A stretch of DNA of 64,000 bases, taken from Ascarosepion bandense. Its lineage: Eukaryota > Mollusca > Cephalopoda > Sepiida > Sepiidae. The notes under the pieces are model-generated. The model saw only the letters and a list, made by a program, of their open reading frames with translations, was not told the origin of the DNA and made no database searches. A program made the translations under genes and the position numbers. This document shows, in pieces, positions 51,869 to 63,464 of the stretch (positions are counted from its first letter, which is position 1; each line of letters opens with the position of its first letter). The stretch is taken from assembly GCA_037127315.1 (NCBI GenBank), contig JBBBDQ010000913.1, positions 5,204,001-5,268,000 of the forward strand, given 5' to 3'.

Positions 51869-52240
51869 TTATATACACACACACAAATGCATATAAATAT
51901 ATGTATACACACACAAAAGCATACAAATATGTATACACACACATGCATGCATACGTATACGCCCGCACACATACACACAAATGTATACACACATATACAT
52001 GTATACACACACACATATACACATATGTATAAACACACACGTATATGTACACATACATATACACACAGACAAAACACACATATATATATATGCATACACA
52101 GACACACACACATATGCACACATACACACACACACAATGCACACACATATGTATGCACAGACACACACATATATAAGCACACACAGACATATATATGCAC
52201 ACACACACAGACATATATATATATATGCACACACACAGAC

Positions 52241-52273
<33 letters not shown>

Positions 52274-52377
52274 GACATATATATATATATATATACACAC
52301 ACACAGACATATATGCACACACAGACATATATATATATATATATATATACGTACACACAGGCATATATGCACACACA

Positions 52378-52418
<41 letters not shown>

Positions 52419-52612
52419 GTACACACAGGCATATATATACGTACACACACACATATATATGCACACACACACACATATATATATGCACACACACATATAT
52501 ATGTGCGCACACACACACACACATATATGTGTGCACACACACACACATATATGTGCGCACACACACATATATGTGCACACACACACACAGACAGGCACAC
52601 ACACACACATTA
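51825..52612. repeat. 780-bp CA/TA compound microsatellite
   Basis: Alternating (AT)n and (AC)n tracts with 'acacagacatatat' units. Many long open frames on both strands (up to 273 codons of Tyr, Ile, Thr, His or Val, Cys) are artefacts of this. Alternating purine-pyrimidine over the whole length favours Z-DNA and slippage. Confidence 0.95.
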
Positions 52613-52619
52613 TATAAGG

Positions 52620-52970
52620 GTTGATAAAATTGCTCTAAACCTCACCCAGAAAGAACAGCTATAAATGAACTATCTTGTGGAAACATACTACCCCTTCTTA
52701 TAAAACTTTAAAAATAATTCAGATTTCTGCGCAGGTGAGGCCCATAGCAAAGATGACAGTTGTGCAATAAATCTAAAAATGAATATAAAAGAGCTTTCAT
52801 AAAGTATATTCAAAAGAAAGGTATAACACCCAAGGAAATAAATAAGGGCAGAGTAAAGACACCCCTTCTTATACAACTGTAAAGAAATGGGCAGCAGAAT
52901 TCCAGCAGGACAGGGTCAGCACAGAAGATGACCCTCAGGTAATCAAAAAATCTCAACCACTGATGATCAA
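52620..52970. other. No recognisable gene
   Basis: Unique-looking sequence. 'cataccccttctta' occurs at about 52686 and 'caccccttcttata' at 52860, a short repetition only. Confidence 0.35.
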
Positions 52971-52974
52971 ATTC

Positions 52975-53505
52975 TTGGGTTTGGTTTGGTTTATTTTGTT
53001 TGACAGTATATCAACCTCAATGAGTTATTTAATGCCAACAAGATTTTTAGGACAGGATACAAATTTCCTTCTGGGACCCAACTAGAGACCTAAGATCAGA
53101 AATAACTTCATGACATTTTCCACTGATCATTTTTCATTGACATATTTTTGATTTGGTTTATTTTGTTTTACAGCATATCGACCTGAATGAGTTATTTAAT
53201 GACAAGATTTTTAGGATAGGTTCATATGAGTAAAATATGTATTCTTTGCAAGAAATTAGTTTATAGATCAGGTTTCATTGACACATTTTTGTAAAGAGGG
53301 TTTTTGTCGAGAGTCAAATGTATTGTGGTCAATTTTTACTATAAAAAACTATTTCTATACTTTCATAGTATTTTGACTCCAGTTTGGGGGTAAACTATTT
53401 GCCCATAGCTGACAGATGCTACCACACTGGGTCAGAGTGGACCTGGAGATATCAGCAATTAAGAGATCAGAGATCTTGTTCATCATCATACCCTGGATTA
53501 CAAGT
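52975..53505 (-). mobile_element. Two SINE F2 relics
   Basis: A 3'-end scrap at 52975-53060 ('ggcattaaataactcattg' on the minus strand) and a shortened copy at 53145-53505 with 'tttgactccagtttggggg' and 'gggtcagagtggacctgg'. Confidence 0.6.
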
Positions 53506-53509
53506 TCTT

Positions 53510-54410
53510 TAAAAACAAACATTTTAGAAAAAAAAACAAAAAAACATTTACTTTGCCAAACAATGTTGATTAAAATATTTTCTTAGAATAAACCACAAAA
53601 GTTTATATACCTCTTTGTTCTTTATTTAAAAGAAATCTTGTGCAAAATAAAAAAAAAAATCTGTTTTTATATGCAAATGTAATATTTTACAGTGACCCGA
53701 CAGAAATATGATTGACATCAAAAGCAGAAAACACAAGCGATGGCTGACAAAATTATGATCGGCATAAAAGGTAGAAAACACAAGTGTTGGCCAACAAAAG
53801 TAATCAACATCAAAAGTAAAACCTGTGGGCAATGATCAATGGGGCTATGATCTACATCAAAGGCAGCCGGCTTGAAAGATAATAGCTGGAGAAGATGATT
53901 AACAGCTGTGCCTGGCCATAGATGGCACAGTTTATTTAAAAACCCGAAAAGGCAAAATGTGTTGGAATTTCAGGTTATATAAGTTTTGGGTTTTCTGGAC
54001 GAAAACAGAAAGCAGAGAGAGAACAAATAACTCCCACTGGCTAACAACTCCCCAACACAGCCTCTCTTCCTCCTCCACACAACCGTCACTGATGAAATAT
54101 AAAAATACGAGTTCATATTTTTATATATTCAGGTTCTTATTCGTCGCCTGTCAAGATGATGGGTTTTTTCCAGCAGCAGCACTATATAAGATAAATATCA
54201 ATGATGTAAAATGATCTTCTGTTTTTTAAACAGTCAACCAGTTTATTTAAGTAAAACTGATTTCTTTTTTTAAGTAAAAATATAGATATTTTTATAGATG
54301 AATTCCTCCTCAGACAAATTATTTTAGAAACACTGGATTAAATATTTCAGTACAGACATTTTCAAGCATCAGCTTAAAGCTTAAAAAATTTATTTATTTT
54401 AAAGGAAACT
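53510..54410. other. No gene; short repetition
   Basis: 'atcaacatcaaaagtaaaa', 'attgacatcaaaagcagaaa' and 'tcggcataaaaggtagaaaa' recur at 53700-53870 with about 60-bp spacing ('cacaagtgttggcc', 'cacaagcgatggct'). No coding motif. Confidence 0.45.
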
Positions 54411-54414
54411 GAAA

Positions 54415-54722
54415 CTATCGCGTTGTGGTGCAGTGGATATTAGCTTGGAACAAGAAATTGAAGAACCGAGTTCAAATTCCAGTTGAATTTATTGCATTCA
54501 CTTATGTACAAATACCCTTGAAAAAGGGTATTAATCAATCTCTTCCCTCCAGCTAGGGGTCAAATAACAGGACAGATTGAGTTCTATAGCCTTGGCTGGC
54601 AACCAGTCAACTGCAGAAAGTAATGGCAACCTACTGCGGGATAATTTTTTGCCCAGTCAGTCATGTCTCTTTCGAGACATGATCGCCCAAGTATGTGTCA
54701 TGTATTGCACTGATATGTATGC
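54415..54722 (+). mobile_element. F1 SINE copy adjoining the satellite
   Basis: tRNA-like head from 'gcgttgtggtgcagtgg', central block and hairpin, ending 'gtattgcactgatatgt'. The satellite array begins within about 10 bp of its 3' end. Confidence 0.75.
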
Positions 54723-54727
54723 ATTAA

Positions 54728-57700
54728 TAACAATAATTGACAATGCTTCATCTAAGAAGGCTAACCAGCAGGAGTCATTCAAATTTAGCCATATAGCTAT
54801 ATTCTCTACTTCTACTTCTTATGGATGGGAGTTGCAATAAAAAGCAAGAGAAATGAAGATGAAAGAAATACCAGTGAAAAAATAAATAATAATTGACAAT
54901 GCTTCATCTAAGAAGGCTAACCATCAGGAGTCATTCAAATTTAGCCATATAGCTATATTCTCTACTTCTACTTCTTATGGATGGGAGTTGCAATAAGAAG
55001 CAAGAGAAATGAAGATGAAAGAAATACCAGTGAAAAATGAATAATAATTGCCAATGCTTGATCTAAGAAGGCTAACCAGCAGGAGTGATTCAAATTTAGC
55101 CATATAGCTATATTCTCTACTTCTACTTCTTATGGATGGAAGTTGCAATAAAAAGCAAGAGAAATGAAGATGAAAGAAATACCAGTGAAAAATGAATAAT
55201 AATTGCCAATGCTTGATCTAAGAAGGCTAACCAGCAGGAGTGATTCAAATTTAGCCATATAGCTATATTCTATACTTCTTATGGATGGGAGTTGCAATAA
55301 AAAGTAAGAGAAATGAAGATGAAAGAAATACCAGTGAAAAATGAATAATAATTGCCAATGCTTGATCTAAGAAGGCTAACCAGCAGGAGTCATTCAAATT
55401 TAGCCATATAGCTATATTCTCTACTTCTACTTCTTATGGATGGAAGTTGCAATAAAAAGCAAGAGAAATGAAGATGAAAGAAATACCAGTGAAAAATGAA
55501 TAATAATTGCCAATGCTTGATCTAAGAAGGCTAACCAGCAGGAGTGATTCAAATTTAGCCATATAGCTATATTCTCTACTTCTACTTCTTATGGATGGAA
55601 GTTGCAATAAAAAGCAAGAGAAATGAAGATGAAAGAAATACCAGTGAAAAATGAATAATAATTGCCAATGCTTGATCTAAGAAGGCTAACCAGCAGGAGT
55701 GATTCAAATTTAGCCATATAGCTATATTCTATACTTCTTATGGATGGGAGTTGCAATAAAAAGTAAGAGAAATGAAGATGAAAGAAATACTAGTGAAAAA
55801 TGAATAATAATTGACAATGCTTCATCTAAGAAGGCTAACCAGCAGGAGTGATTCAAATTTAGCCATATAGCTATATTCTATACTTCTTATGGATGGGAGT
55901 TGCAATAAACAGTAAGAGAAATGAAGATGAAAGAAATACTAGTGAAAAATGAATAATAATTGACAATGCTTCATCTAAGAAGACTAACCAGCAGGAGTGA
56001 TTCAAATTTAGCCATATAGCTATATTCTATACTTCTTATGGATGGGAGTTGCAATAAAAAGTAAGAGAAATGAAGATGAAAGAAATACTAGTGAAAAATG
56101 AATAATAATTGACAATGCTTCATCTAAGAAGACTAACCAGCAGGAGTGATTCAAATTTAGCCATATAGCTATATTCTATACTTCTTATGGATGGAGGGAG
56201 TTGCAATAAACAGTAAGAGAAATGAAGATGAAAGAAATACTAGTGAAAAATGAATAATAATTGACAATGCTTCATCTAAGAAGACTAACCAGCAGGAGTG
56301 ATTCAAATTTAGCCATATAGCTATATTCTATACTTCTTATGGATGGGAGTTGCAATAAAAAGTAAGAGAAATCAAGATAAAGAAATACTAGTGAAAAATG
56401 AATAATAATTGCAAATGCTTCATCTAAGAAGGCTAACCAGCAGGAGTGATTCAAATTTAGCCATATAGCTATATTCTCTACTTCTACTTCTTATGGATGG
56501 GACTTGCAATAAAAAGGAAGAGAAATGAAGATGAAAGAAATACTAGTGAAAAATGAATAATAATTGCCAATGCTTGATCTAAGAAGGCTAACCAGCAGGA
56601 GTGATTCAAATTTAGCCATATAGCTATATTCTCTACTTCTACTTCTTATGGATGGGACTTGCAATAAAAAGGAAGAGAAATGAAGATGAAAGAAATACTA
56701 GTGAAAAATGAATAATAATTGCAAATGCTTCATCTAAGAAGGCTAACCAGCAGGAGTGATTCAAATTTAGCCATATAGCTATATTCTCTACTTCTACTTC
56801 TTATGGATGGAAGTTGCAATAAAAAGCAAGAGAAATGAAGATGAAAGAAATACCAGTGAAAAATGAATAATAATTGCCAATGCTTGATCTAAGAAGGCTA
56901 ACCAGCAGGAGTGATTCAAATTTAGCCATATAGCTATATTCTCTACTTCTACTTCTTATGGATGGGAGTTGCAATAAAAAGCAAGAGAAATGAAGATGAA
57001 AGAAATACTAGTGAAAAATGAATAATAATTGCCAATGCTTGATCTAAGAAAGCTAACCAGCAGGAGTGATTCAAATTTAGCCATATAGCTATATTCTCTA
57101 CTTCTACTTCTTATGGATGGAAGTTGCAATAAAAAGCAAGAGAAATGAAGATGAAAGAAATACCAGTGAAAAATGAATAATAATTGCCAATGCTTGATCT
57201 AAGAAGGCTAACCAGCAGGAGTGATTCAAATTTAGCCATATAGCTATATTCTCTACTTCTACTTCTTATGGATGGAAGTTGCAATAAAAAGCAAGAGAAA
57301 TGAAGATGAAAGAAATACCAGTGAAAAATGAATAATAATTGCCAATGCTTGATCTAAGAAGGCTAACCAGCAGGAGTGATTCAAATTTAGCCATATAGCT
57401 ATATTCTCTACTTCTACTTCTTATGGATGGAAGTTGCAATAAAAAGCAAGAGAAATGAAGATGAAAGAAATACCAGTGAAAAATGAATAATAATTGCCAA
57501 TGCTTGATCTAAGAAGGCTAACCAGCAGGAGTGATTCAAATTTAGCCATATAGCTATATTCTCTACTTCTACTTCTTATGGATGGAAGTTGCAATAAAAA
57601 GCAAGAGAAATGAAGATGAAAGAAATACCAGTGAAAAATGAATAATAATTGCCAATGCTTGATCTAAGAAGGCTAACCAGCAGGAGTGATTCAAATTTAG

Positions 57701-58074
57701 CCATATAGCTATATTCTCTACTTCTACTTCTTATGGATGGGAGTTGCAATAAAAAGCAAGAGAAATGAAGATGAAAGAAATACCAGTGAAAAATGAATAA
57801 TAATTGCCAATGCTTGATCTAAGAAGGCTAACCAGCAGGAGTCATTCAAATTTAGCCATATAGCTATATTCTCTACTTCTACTTTTTATGGATGGGAGTT
57901 GCAATAAAAAGCAAGCGAAATGAAGATGAAAGAAATACTAGTGAAAAATGAATAATAATTGACAATGCTTCATCTAAGAAGGCTAACCAGCAGGAGTCAT
58001 TCAAATTTAGCCATATAGCTATATTCTCTACTTTTACTTCTTATGGATGGGAGTTGCAATAAAAAGCAAATGAA
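54728..58074 (+). repeat. Satellite array, 22 copies of a 155-bp unit
   Basis: Unit starts 'aataataattg(a/c)caatgctt' and includes 'aaggctaaccagcaggagt', 'atttagccatatagctat', 'cttatggatgg', 'gatgaaagaaatac'. Reading the 'gcttcatct/gcttgatct' mark gives starts at 54745, 54901, 55056, 55211, 55360 and so on to 57967. Most spacings are 155. Shorter units (148-149), clustered mainly at 55.2-56.4 kb, lack part of 'ctctacttctacttc'. The last copy is partial. No open frame is conserved. Copies are 95% or more alike by eye. Confidence 0.95.
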
Positions 58075-58079
58075 ACATC

Positions 58080-58635
58080 AAAAACATTTTTAAAATTAAG
58101 TTTAGCATAGAATGAGGCAAATGAGAAGCTAATCATTTTCAGTTGCCTTACAAACTGTTGCACATAACTGTTCTTTTGTCATCTCACAAGCCAACTAAAC
58201 TGACACAGATCTTTCTTTGCGAGTGTCTTGGCCTATGATTTTAATATTCCTCAAGTCTGATTGGAAAAGGTCAGCCCAGCATTAATACAAGGAATCGGAT
58301 GGGCACAGAGACAGAGAAAGATTATCATCTTGTCTATGTCTGTTGGCAGAAAATCTTTCTGCTTGAATATCAGAGACCAAACAAAGAATGGTCTGATTGC
58401 AAAGAGAATATTCCTGGAACCAAGTTGTCATTGACATTTTCACAAGGTAAACACTGAGGGCCAAATACAATACACTTCAAAGAACCTTGAAGAGCTCTGT
58501 GAATAGTGAATGGTATTAAGTGGAAAACATTGCTTGCAGGTCTTGAGAGCAAAGAGAATCATTTAATTGTCCAGACAGCCATGAGAGACTATTCAGACAG
58601 AGAAACAAAATTCTATTTGTTTATCTTTCTGAGAT
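58080..58635. other. No recognisable gene
   Basis: Short overlapping open frames at 58282-58552 lack any motif or codon pattern that I trust. Confidence 0.4.
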
Positions 58636-58639
58636 AAGG

Positions 58640-59095
58640 TAGTATTTACAATATTTACATTATTCAGATTATTGTTCTCATCTTTATTGCCATTTGTATG
58701 ATGTTTCAATCATTGTACACTCCGACCTTCTTCAGGTGCTAGGAATTTCAAACTGAGCCTTGTATTCAGTTGTTCTTGTTCTTAAGGACACATGGCTCAG
58801 TGGATATAGACGTTGGTTAGTTCCTGTGACTTGACCCAAAGAGTTGTGAGTTCAATACCAACCTACAGCAGTGGTGAACAAGGAACTTACAGGGTTACAG
58901 GGAGATAACTCATGACTACTAAAAGAGGTTCTAGGCAAGGAATAAGAATGATATACCCCAGTGATTGTAGTAAAGGGTTCGGTTCAAAATTTCTAGCACC
59001 TGAATGAAGCCAGAACTGAAACATTGTACAAATGGCAAGAAAGATGAAGACAATAGTCTGAATAATGTAAATACTGTAAAAAAAAATTCCATGAC
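58640..59095. mobile_element. F3 inverted pair with internal tRNA-like head
   Basis: Minus-oriented arm 58640-58785 and plus-oriented arm 58935-59095 both carry the PLE-type motif ('cacctgaagaaggtcgg' and 'cacctgaatgaagcc'). Between them is a tRNA-like head: A box 'tggctcagtggatataga' (58793-58810), B box 'gtgagttcaatacc' (58847-58860). Same arrangement as 6220-6800. Confidence 0.65.
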
Positions 59096-59227
59096 TGAGA
59101 TAGATATAATTATATATACATGATGAGTTTTAAAAAAAAACTTAACATTATAACAATTTAAAATTTTTAAAAATGACATGCTCTTTCACAATATTGATAA
59201 TCATGGCTCTCCACAGATTTCTTTTCT

Positions 59228-59795
59228 TTGAGTTTGAGTTTTATTTAATGGCATATCAACCTCTGTTGGTTATTTAATGCCAAAAGGATAGGGTTTTAAG
59301 GTATTTATTTTAATGTTCAGTTATAATCGGTTAAGTGCCATACGTGATACGCGCTTTGGACGATCATGTCTCGAAAGAGACATGACTGATTGAGTAGAAG
59401 ATTATCCCGCAGTAGATTGCCATTGCAGTAGACTGGTTGCTGATCAAGGCTATAGAACCCAATCTGTCCTATTATTTAACCCATAACTGGAGGGAAGAGA
59501 CAGATTAATACCTTTCCAAAGGGTATTTGTGCGTAAGTGAACGCAAGGAATTCAGTTATAGTGAGAAGGTTGATTCAGTCAGATTTTGATGAAAAATTTT
59601 AAAAAATTTTTTTAGTTTTAGAAAACTGAAGATGTCTTCTAGTTTTGTATTCAAAAATGTACTGCTGGTAACAATTTTTTTCCTTCAAAAATGTATATTT
59701 TTTTTATAAAAGTCTGTTTTTATGAATATATTTCTATAAATATTCCCAGTGAGAGGCCTTGCTGCCGGATGCAGTTTACCGTCATACCCAGGACA
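59228..59795 (-). mobile_element. SINE F2 copy split by a truncated F1 SINE
   Basis: F2 at 59228-59325 and 59551-59795 ('gagttttatttaatggcata' to 'gccggatgcagtttacc'), with part of the middle deleted. The F1 SINE at 59326-59550 lies inside. Confidence 0.75.
59326..59550 (-). mobile_element. F1 SINE, 5' truncated, with target duplication
   Basis: 10-bp direct repeat 'ttcagttata' at 59316-59325 and 59551-59560. The SINE keeps the 3' 225 bp ('cggttaagtgccatacgtg' on the plus strand) and lacks the tRNA-like head. Confidence 0.85.
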
Positions 59796-59949
59796 TTTTT
59801 TTCTTTACTATCAACATATTACCGTAAAATATGACATTAAAATCTGAAGGTGCATTAGCATAGAGAAAAGCTAAACAAGAATTAAGAAACACAAAAATTT
59901 TGTTAGAAACAAAAAAAAAAAATATTTAACTTTTAAATAATATCCGTAG

Positions 59950-60212
59950 GATGTGTGTTGTAGAGCAGCGTATATCAACTCAGAAATAGAAATCAGAGAG
60001 CTAAGTTTGAATTCATTGCATTCACTTATAAGCAAACCTTTGGAAAAGGTATTATCCCTCTCCTCTCCCTCCAGCTTTGGGTTAAATACTAGGACAGATT
60101 GTGTTCTATAGCTTTGGTTGGCAACCAGTCTACCACAGAAAACAATGGCATTCAAATGCTGGAAAATCTTTTGCACAGTGAGTAACACATATGGCACTTA
60201 ACTGACAATATC
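59950..60212 (+). mobile_element. F1 SINE, diverged
   Basis: Begins 'atgtgtgttgtagagcag' and ends 'gcacttaactgacaatatc'. The central block is shortened and the hairpin is missing. Confidence 0.65.
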
Positions 60213-60224
60213 AGTGAATTCTAG

Positions 60225-60425
60225 ACAACCTCCTCAAAGATGAAGAGGCTTGAAGAAAAAGAAATATGGTTCTATAAAATGGTACTGAGAATGCCTTGAA
60301 ACAAATATGTATCTTTCTCCCCAGTAACTTTTTCTCCATTTCCTTCACTCTCAGTAACCCCTTGCATCTTAGTGACTTTGTTACCTTGCACTGCCATTGC
60401 CCTTTACACTATCTTTCTTTCAGTA
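60225..60425 (+). mobile_element. RTE-like LINE scrap and unclassified repeat
   Basis: 60228-60300 encodes 'KMKRLEEKEIWFYKMVLRMP', matching the KLEATEMWFYRRML region of the RTE-like LINE. 60335-60395 matches the repeat at 15.7 kb. Confidence 0.5.
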
Positions 60426-60430
60426 ACGAA

Positions 60431-60914
60431 CTAGCAGTATAGTCCAGCATTGCTTGAGTGTAATAAAAGCTTTAAAACTAATCCATGGTCCTGAAGCTCA
60501 GACTCTTTGAACGTTGGCACGAAAGACTAAAAAGCAATAGTTGTTTCCAGTTAAAGCGAAACCATAAACTGAAAGAAAAATGAATAGATGTAAGTAAAAT
60601 TTTGATTTCCTGGTATTGATATCAAATTTTCTGCACTACTGTAAGAACTGCAACCTTGAAACTTCTGAATATCATTTCTTATGTCTTTGTCTATGAGTGT
60701 AACAAATTTGATTAAAATTGGACCACTCCTTCTATAACCCGATTTTTTCGATTTTCGATATTTATCAGGGGTAGCTCGACACAAAACCTAGCTAAGAACA
60801 CTCGCAGACGCTTATAGTACAACTGTGTAAATTTTCAAGAAAATTGGTTCAGCCGTTTTGGAGTCTATAGGTAACGGACACACACACAAACTTCCATTTA
60901 TAAATAAGTTTAGA
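60431..60914 (-). mobile_element. Helitron-like non-autonomous element, copy B
   Basis: On the minus strand it runs from TCTAAACTTATTTATAAATG to GCTAG, again between A and T, and aligns with copy A at 44677-45238 over most of its length apart from microsatellite differences. 484 bp. Confidence 0.6.
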
Positions 60915-60954
60915 TAGATAGATTTAGATTAGGGGGAAACAAAGCAATCAATAA

Positions 60955-61100
60955 CTGAGCAGTGCTAAATAAGAACAAGATGAGATATCCATAGACATGA
61001 ACAGTCAAATGAGAACTATCTACCCCTGTTGATTAAATAAAGGGTTCAGTTTGAAATTTCCTGAAAGTAGGACCACTGCAAAGGTCTCATAAGCCAGCAC
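60955..61100 (+). mobile_element. F3 fragment
   Basis: 'gagatatccatagacatg' to 'cagtttgaaatttcctgaaa' matches the F3 middle. The PLE-type motif is truncated. Confidence 0.45.
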
Positions 61101-61219
61101 CAAATCTATGATATGACCCTGCCCTGACCTTAATACATCTCAATTTTCATAAGTATTCATATAAAACACAAATTCTATTGCAAGCCAGTTATGTACGAAA
61201 GTGGATCATCTGCAATATC

Positions 61220-61500
61220 AGTCAGTCAGTTAAGTGTCATACATGATACACGCTTGGGTGATCATGTCACAGAAGAAACATGACTGACTGGGCAGAAGTT
61301 TTTCATGCAGTAGGTTGCCATTGCTTTCTGCAGTAGACTGGTTATCAACAAAGGCTTTTGAGCCAAATCTGTCCTGTTATTTAACACATAGCTGGAGGGA
61401 AGAGATTAATACTTTCCCCAAGAGTATTTGTGTGGAAGTGAATGTAACGAATTCAACTAAAATTCAAACTTGACTCTTTCATTTCCTCGTTCCAAATTCT
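61220..61500 (-). mobile_element. F1 SINE copy
   Basis: From 'cagtcagttaagtgtcatac' to 'catttcctcgttccaaat', minus orientation, diverged, tRNA-like head partly lost. Confidence 0.75.
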
Positions 61501-61504
61501 ACAA

Positions 61505-61980
61505 CCAACCTTATCAGGCACTGAGGCTGAATCATTTGCAGAAGTATAAATATCTTTAAATGTTATAACAACAGCAAGTAAAATGAGTCAAATACTACAG
61601 TGAACATTAGAAAAGAACTCTGACCACTACTGCATCTGCTGTTAATTCATTAGATTTTAGCATTCTGTAGGTGACTTTTTTTTGGCAAGCAAAATGTTAG
61701 ACCTGCCAATGCAAGTTGAATTTGAATTTCATGGCTGTGTGGTCATATCCTTCTATGGCAACATTTAAAACAATCTTGACTGAAATATATGATAAAAGTA
61801 ATACATAAAACACTATATTTTGAGAAGATTCCATATACAATAAAAAGGAAGTAATTTTTCTAAATGATGGCAAGTGCTAAATGTTAGCTGTATTGCATTG
61901 TGGGATATTGCAAACAAGTTTCTGGATTATTTTCTTTGCTGTTGTTATAGTTTCCACTTTGAAAAAAAAATAAGCAAGGA
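61505..61980. other. No recognisable gene
   Basis: No motif or repeat end recognised. Confidence 0.4.
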
Positions 61981-61984
61981 TATA

Positions 61985-62165
61985 TATATTAATCCATCTA
62001 TTCCCTCCAGTTATGAGTTAAACAACAAGACAGATTGGGTTCTATAGTCTTGGTTGGCAGCCAGTCTACCACAGAAACCTAGTGCAGGAAAATCTTCTGC
62101 TCAGTCAGTCATGTCTCTTTCAAGACATGATCGCCCAAGTGTGTATCACTTAACTGACTGACTGT
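61985..62165 (+). mobile_element. F1 SINE, 5' truncated
   Basis: From 'taatccatctattccctcc' to 'cacttaactgactgactg'. The central block has a deletion. An AT tract is at its 5' side. Confidence 0.7.
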
Positions 62166-62169
62166 ATTG

Positions 62170-62470
62170 AAACAAGGTTAAAATGATCTCTTGACTATAC
62201 CCATTTTTCTTTTGGTTCTGAATTCATTTATGGGAAGTAAGGATACAAACAGATAAAGGTGGTTGAGGTCAAGTTAGCCTCATTCTGAGTGAAGAATACC
62301 CAACCTCTACCCCATGAGCAGAGCTGCTAAAACATGTAATTTCACCCAATACCACAAATTGCTACAAAACAAAAACATTACCCCCCCAAAAAAATGTAAT
62401 ATTCTTAAATATCCACGTCGGATTGAGGCCTTCATATAGACATACCACTCAATGCCTTTTATATGCGCAT
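62170..62470. other. No recognisable gene
   Basis: Nothing that I can support. A C-run/A-run lies near 62380. Confidence 0.4.
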
Positions 62471-62474
62471 ATAT

Positions 62475-63425
62475 TTTTTAATCGTATCACCCTGAGCAAG
62501 GCAGTAATGCCACTGATGTGCATAGGGCTACATAAGAGTAAAAAGATTAGATAGAAGAGAGTGAAGAGAAAGATGAACCAGTTAGAAAAGAGTAAGAGAA
62601 GGATGGGAATACAGGTGTGATGACAGTTGCAAAGGTGAGAGAAAGGAAAGGATACACAGGGTGGTGAAGAAAGAACTAGAGTCAAGTGGTTAAGAGATGA
62701 GTATTGACACTGCATTTAAATTCATGGAGGCTGTAGCCATCAGGAAAGCAAGTTACACAGACGGGAAGTGTGAGAAAAGAAGCTGCAGGAGTAGAATTGT
62801 CATCTGAATTTGGTTGATCTAACTGTGAATGGGTGAGACCCAGTTGTCAGTCTGGTTACATGAGTAAACACCTGTTGCAGAGGCACCAGTGACTTAAGTT
62901 CGTTGGAGCAGAAGCCATGAAAGTATTTATAGAACAGACAAAGGGAAGCCACATCCTGTCGGTGGGCAAGTGGCTGGAGTCGAGCCACCAAGTCGGTACC
63001 TATCACATTACTGATTCTCCTTTGGAGCCTGTCAAGAACACTGAGATGAACAGCAGGGATGCATAACCATATATGGCAGCAATACTCCATGGACGGACGA
63101 ATGGTTGATTTGTATATATGCAGGATGGATTCAGGCGAAAAAATCATCCTAGACTGACACAGTGGCCCAACCTTCCTAGCAGTGGATTTATCTATTGACT
63201 CAATGTAGTGGTTCCACTTGAGATCGGAAGAGAGGGTAAGGCTGAGGAGGCGCAGTGTATTGCTCTCAGGGAGACTCGCTTGGTCCATGCTTATGGGAGG
63301 CAGGAGAGATTGCCTGTGATAAATGACAGACAGCAGCTTGGTTTTAAGACGCATTGAAATTTACAAGCCACTTCTTACCCCAATTTACCACAGAATGTAG
63401 ATCCCTCTCAAGATCAGCAGCAAGA
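62475..63425 (-). mobile_element. Jockey/CR1-like LINE, 5' truncated
   Basis: The 3' end is 'ccttgctcagggtgatacg' near 62480-62500. The minus-strand frame of 184 codons (62800-63351) reads 'LKTKLLSVIYHRQSLLPPIS', 'LRLLSLTLSSDLKWNHYIES', 'ILHIYKSTIRPSMEYCCHIW', 'RLQRRISNVIGTDL', 'VASLCLFYKYFHGFCSNELK', as in the 46.8-kb ORF. The polymerase motifs lie beyond the truncation. Its 3' end type is the one shared with the F6 SINE. Confidence 0.8.
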
Positions 63426-63464
63426 TTATGTTTGTCCGCCATGCCGAGTTTTTATATATATATA

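Noticed and set aside
51736..52664. Several overlapping frames of 140-273 codons on both strands
   Set aside because: They translate a CA/TA microsatellite; amino-acid content is two to four residues and all frames are open.
54728..58074. CRISPR array
   Set aside because: Units are contiguous 155-bp repeats without unique spacers, in a eukaryotic context.
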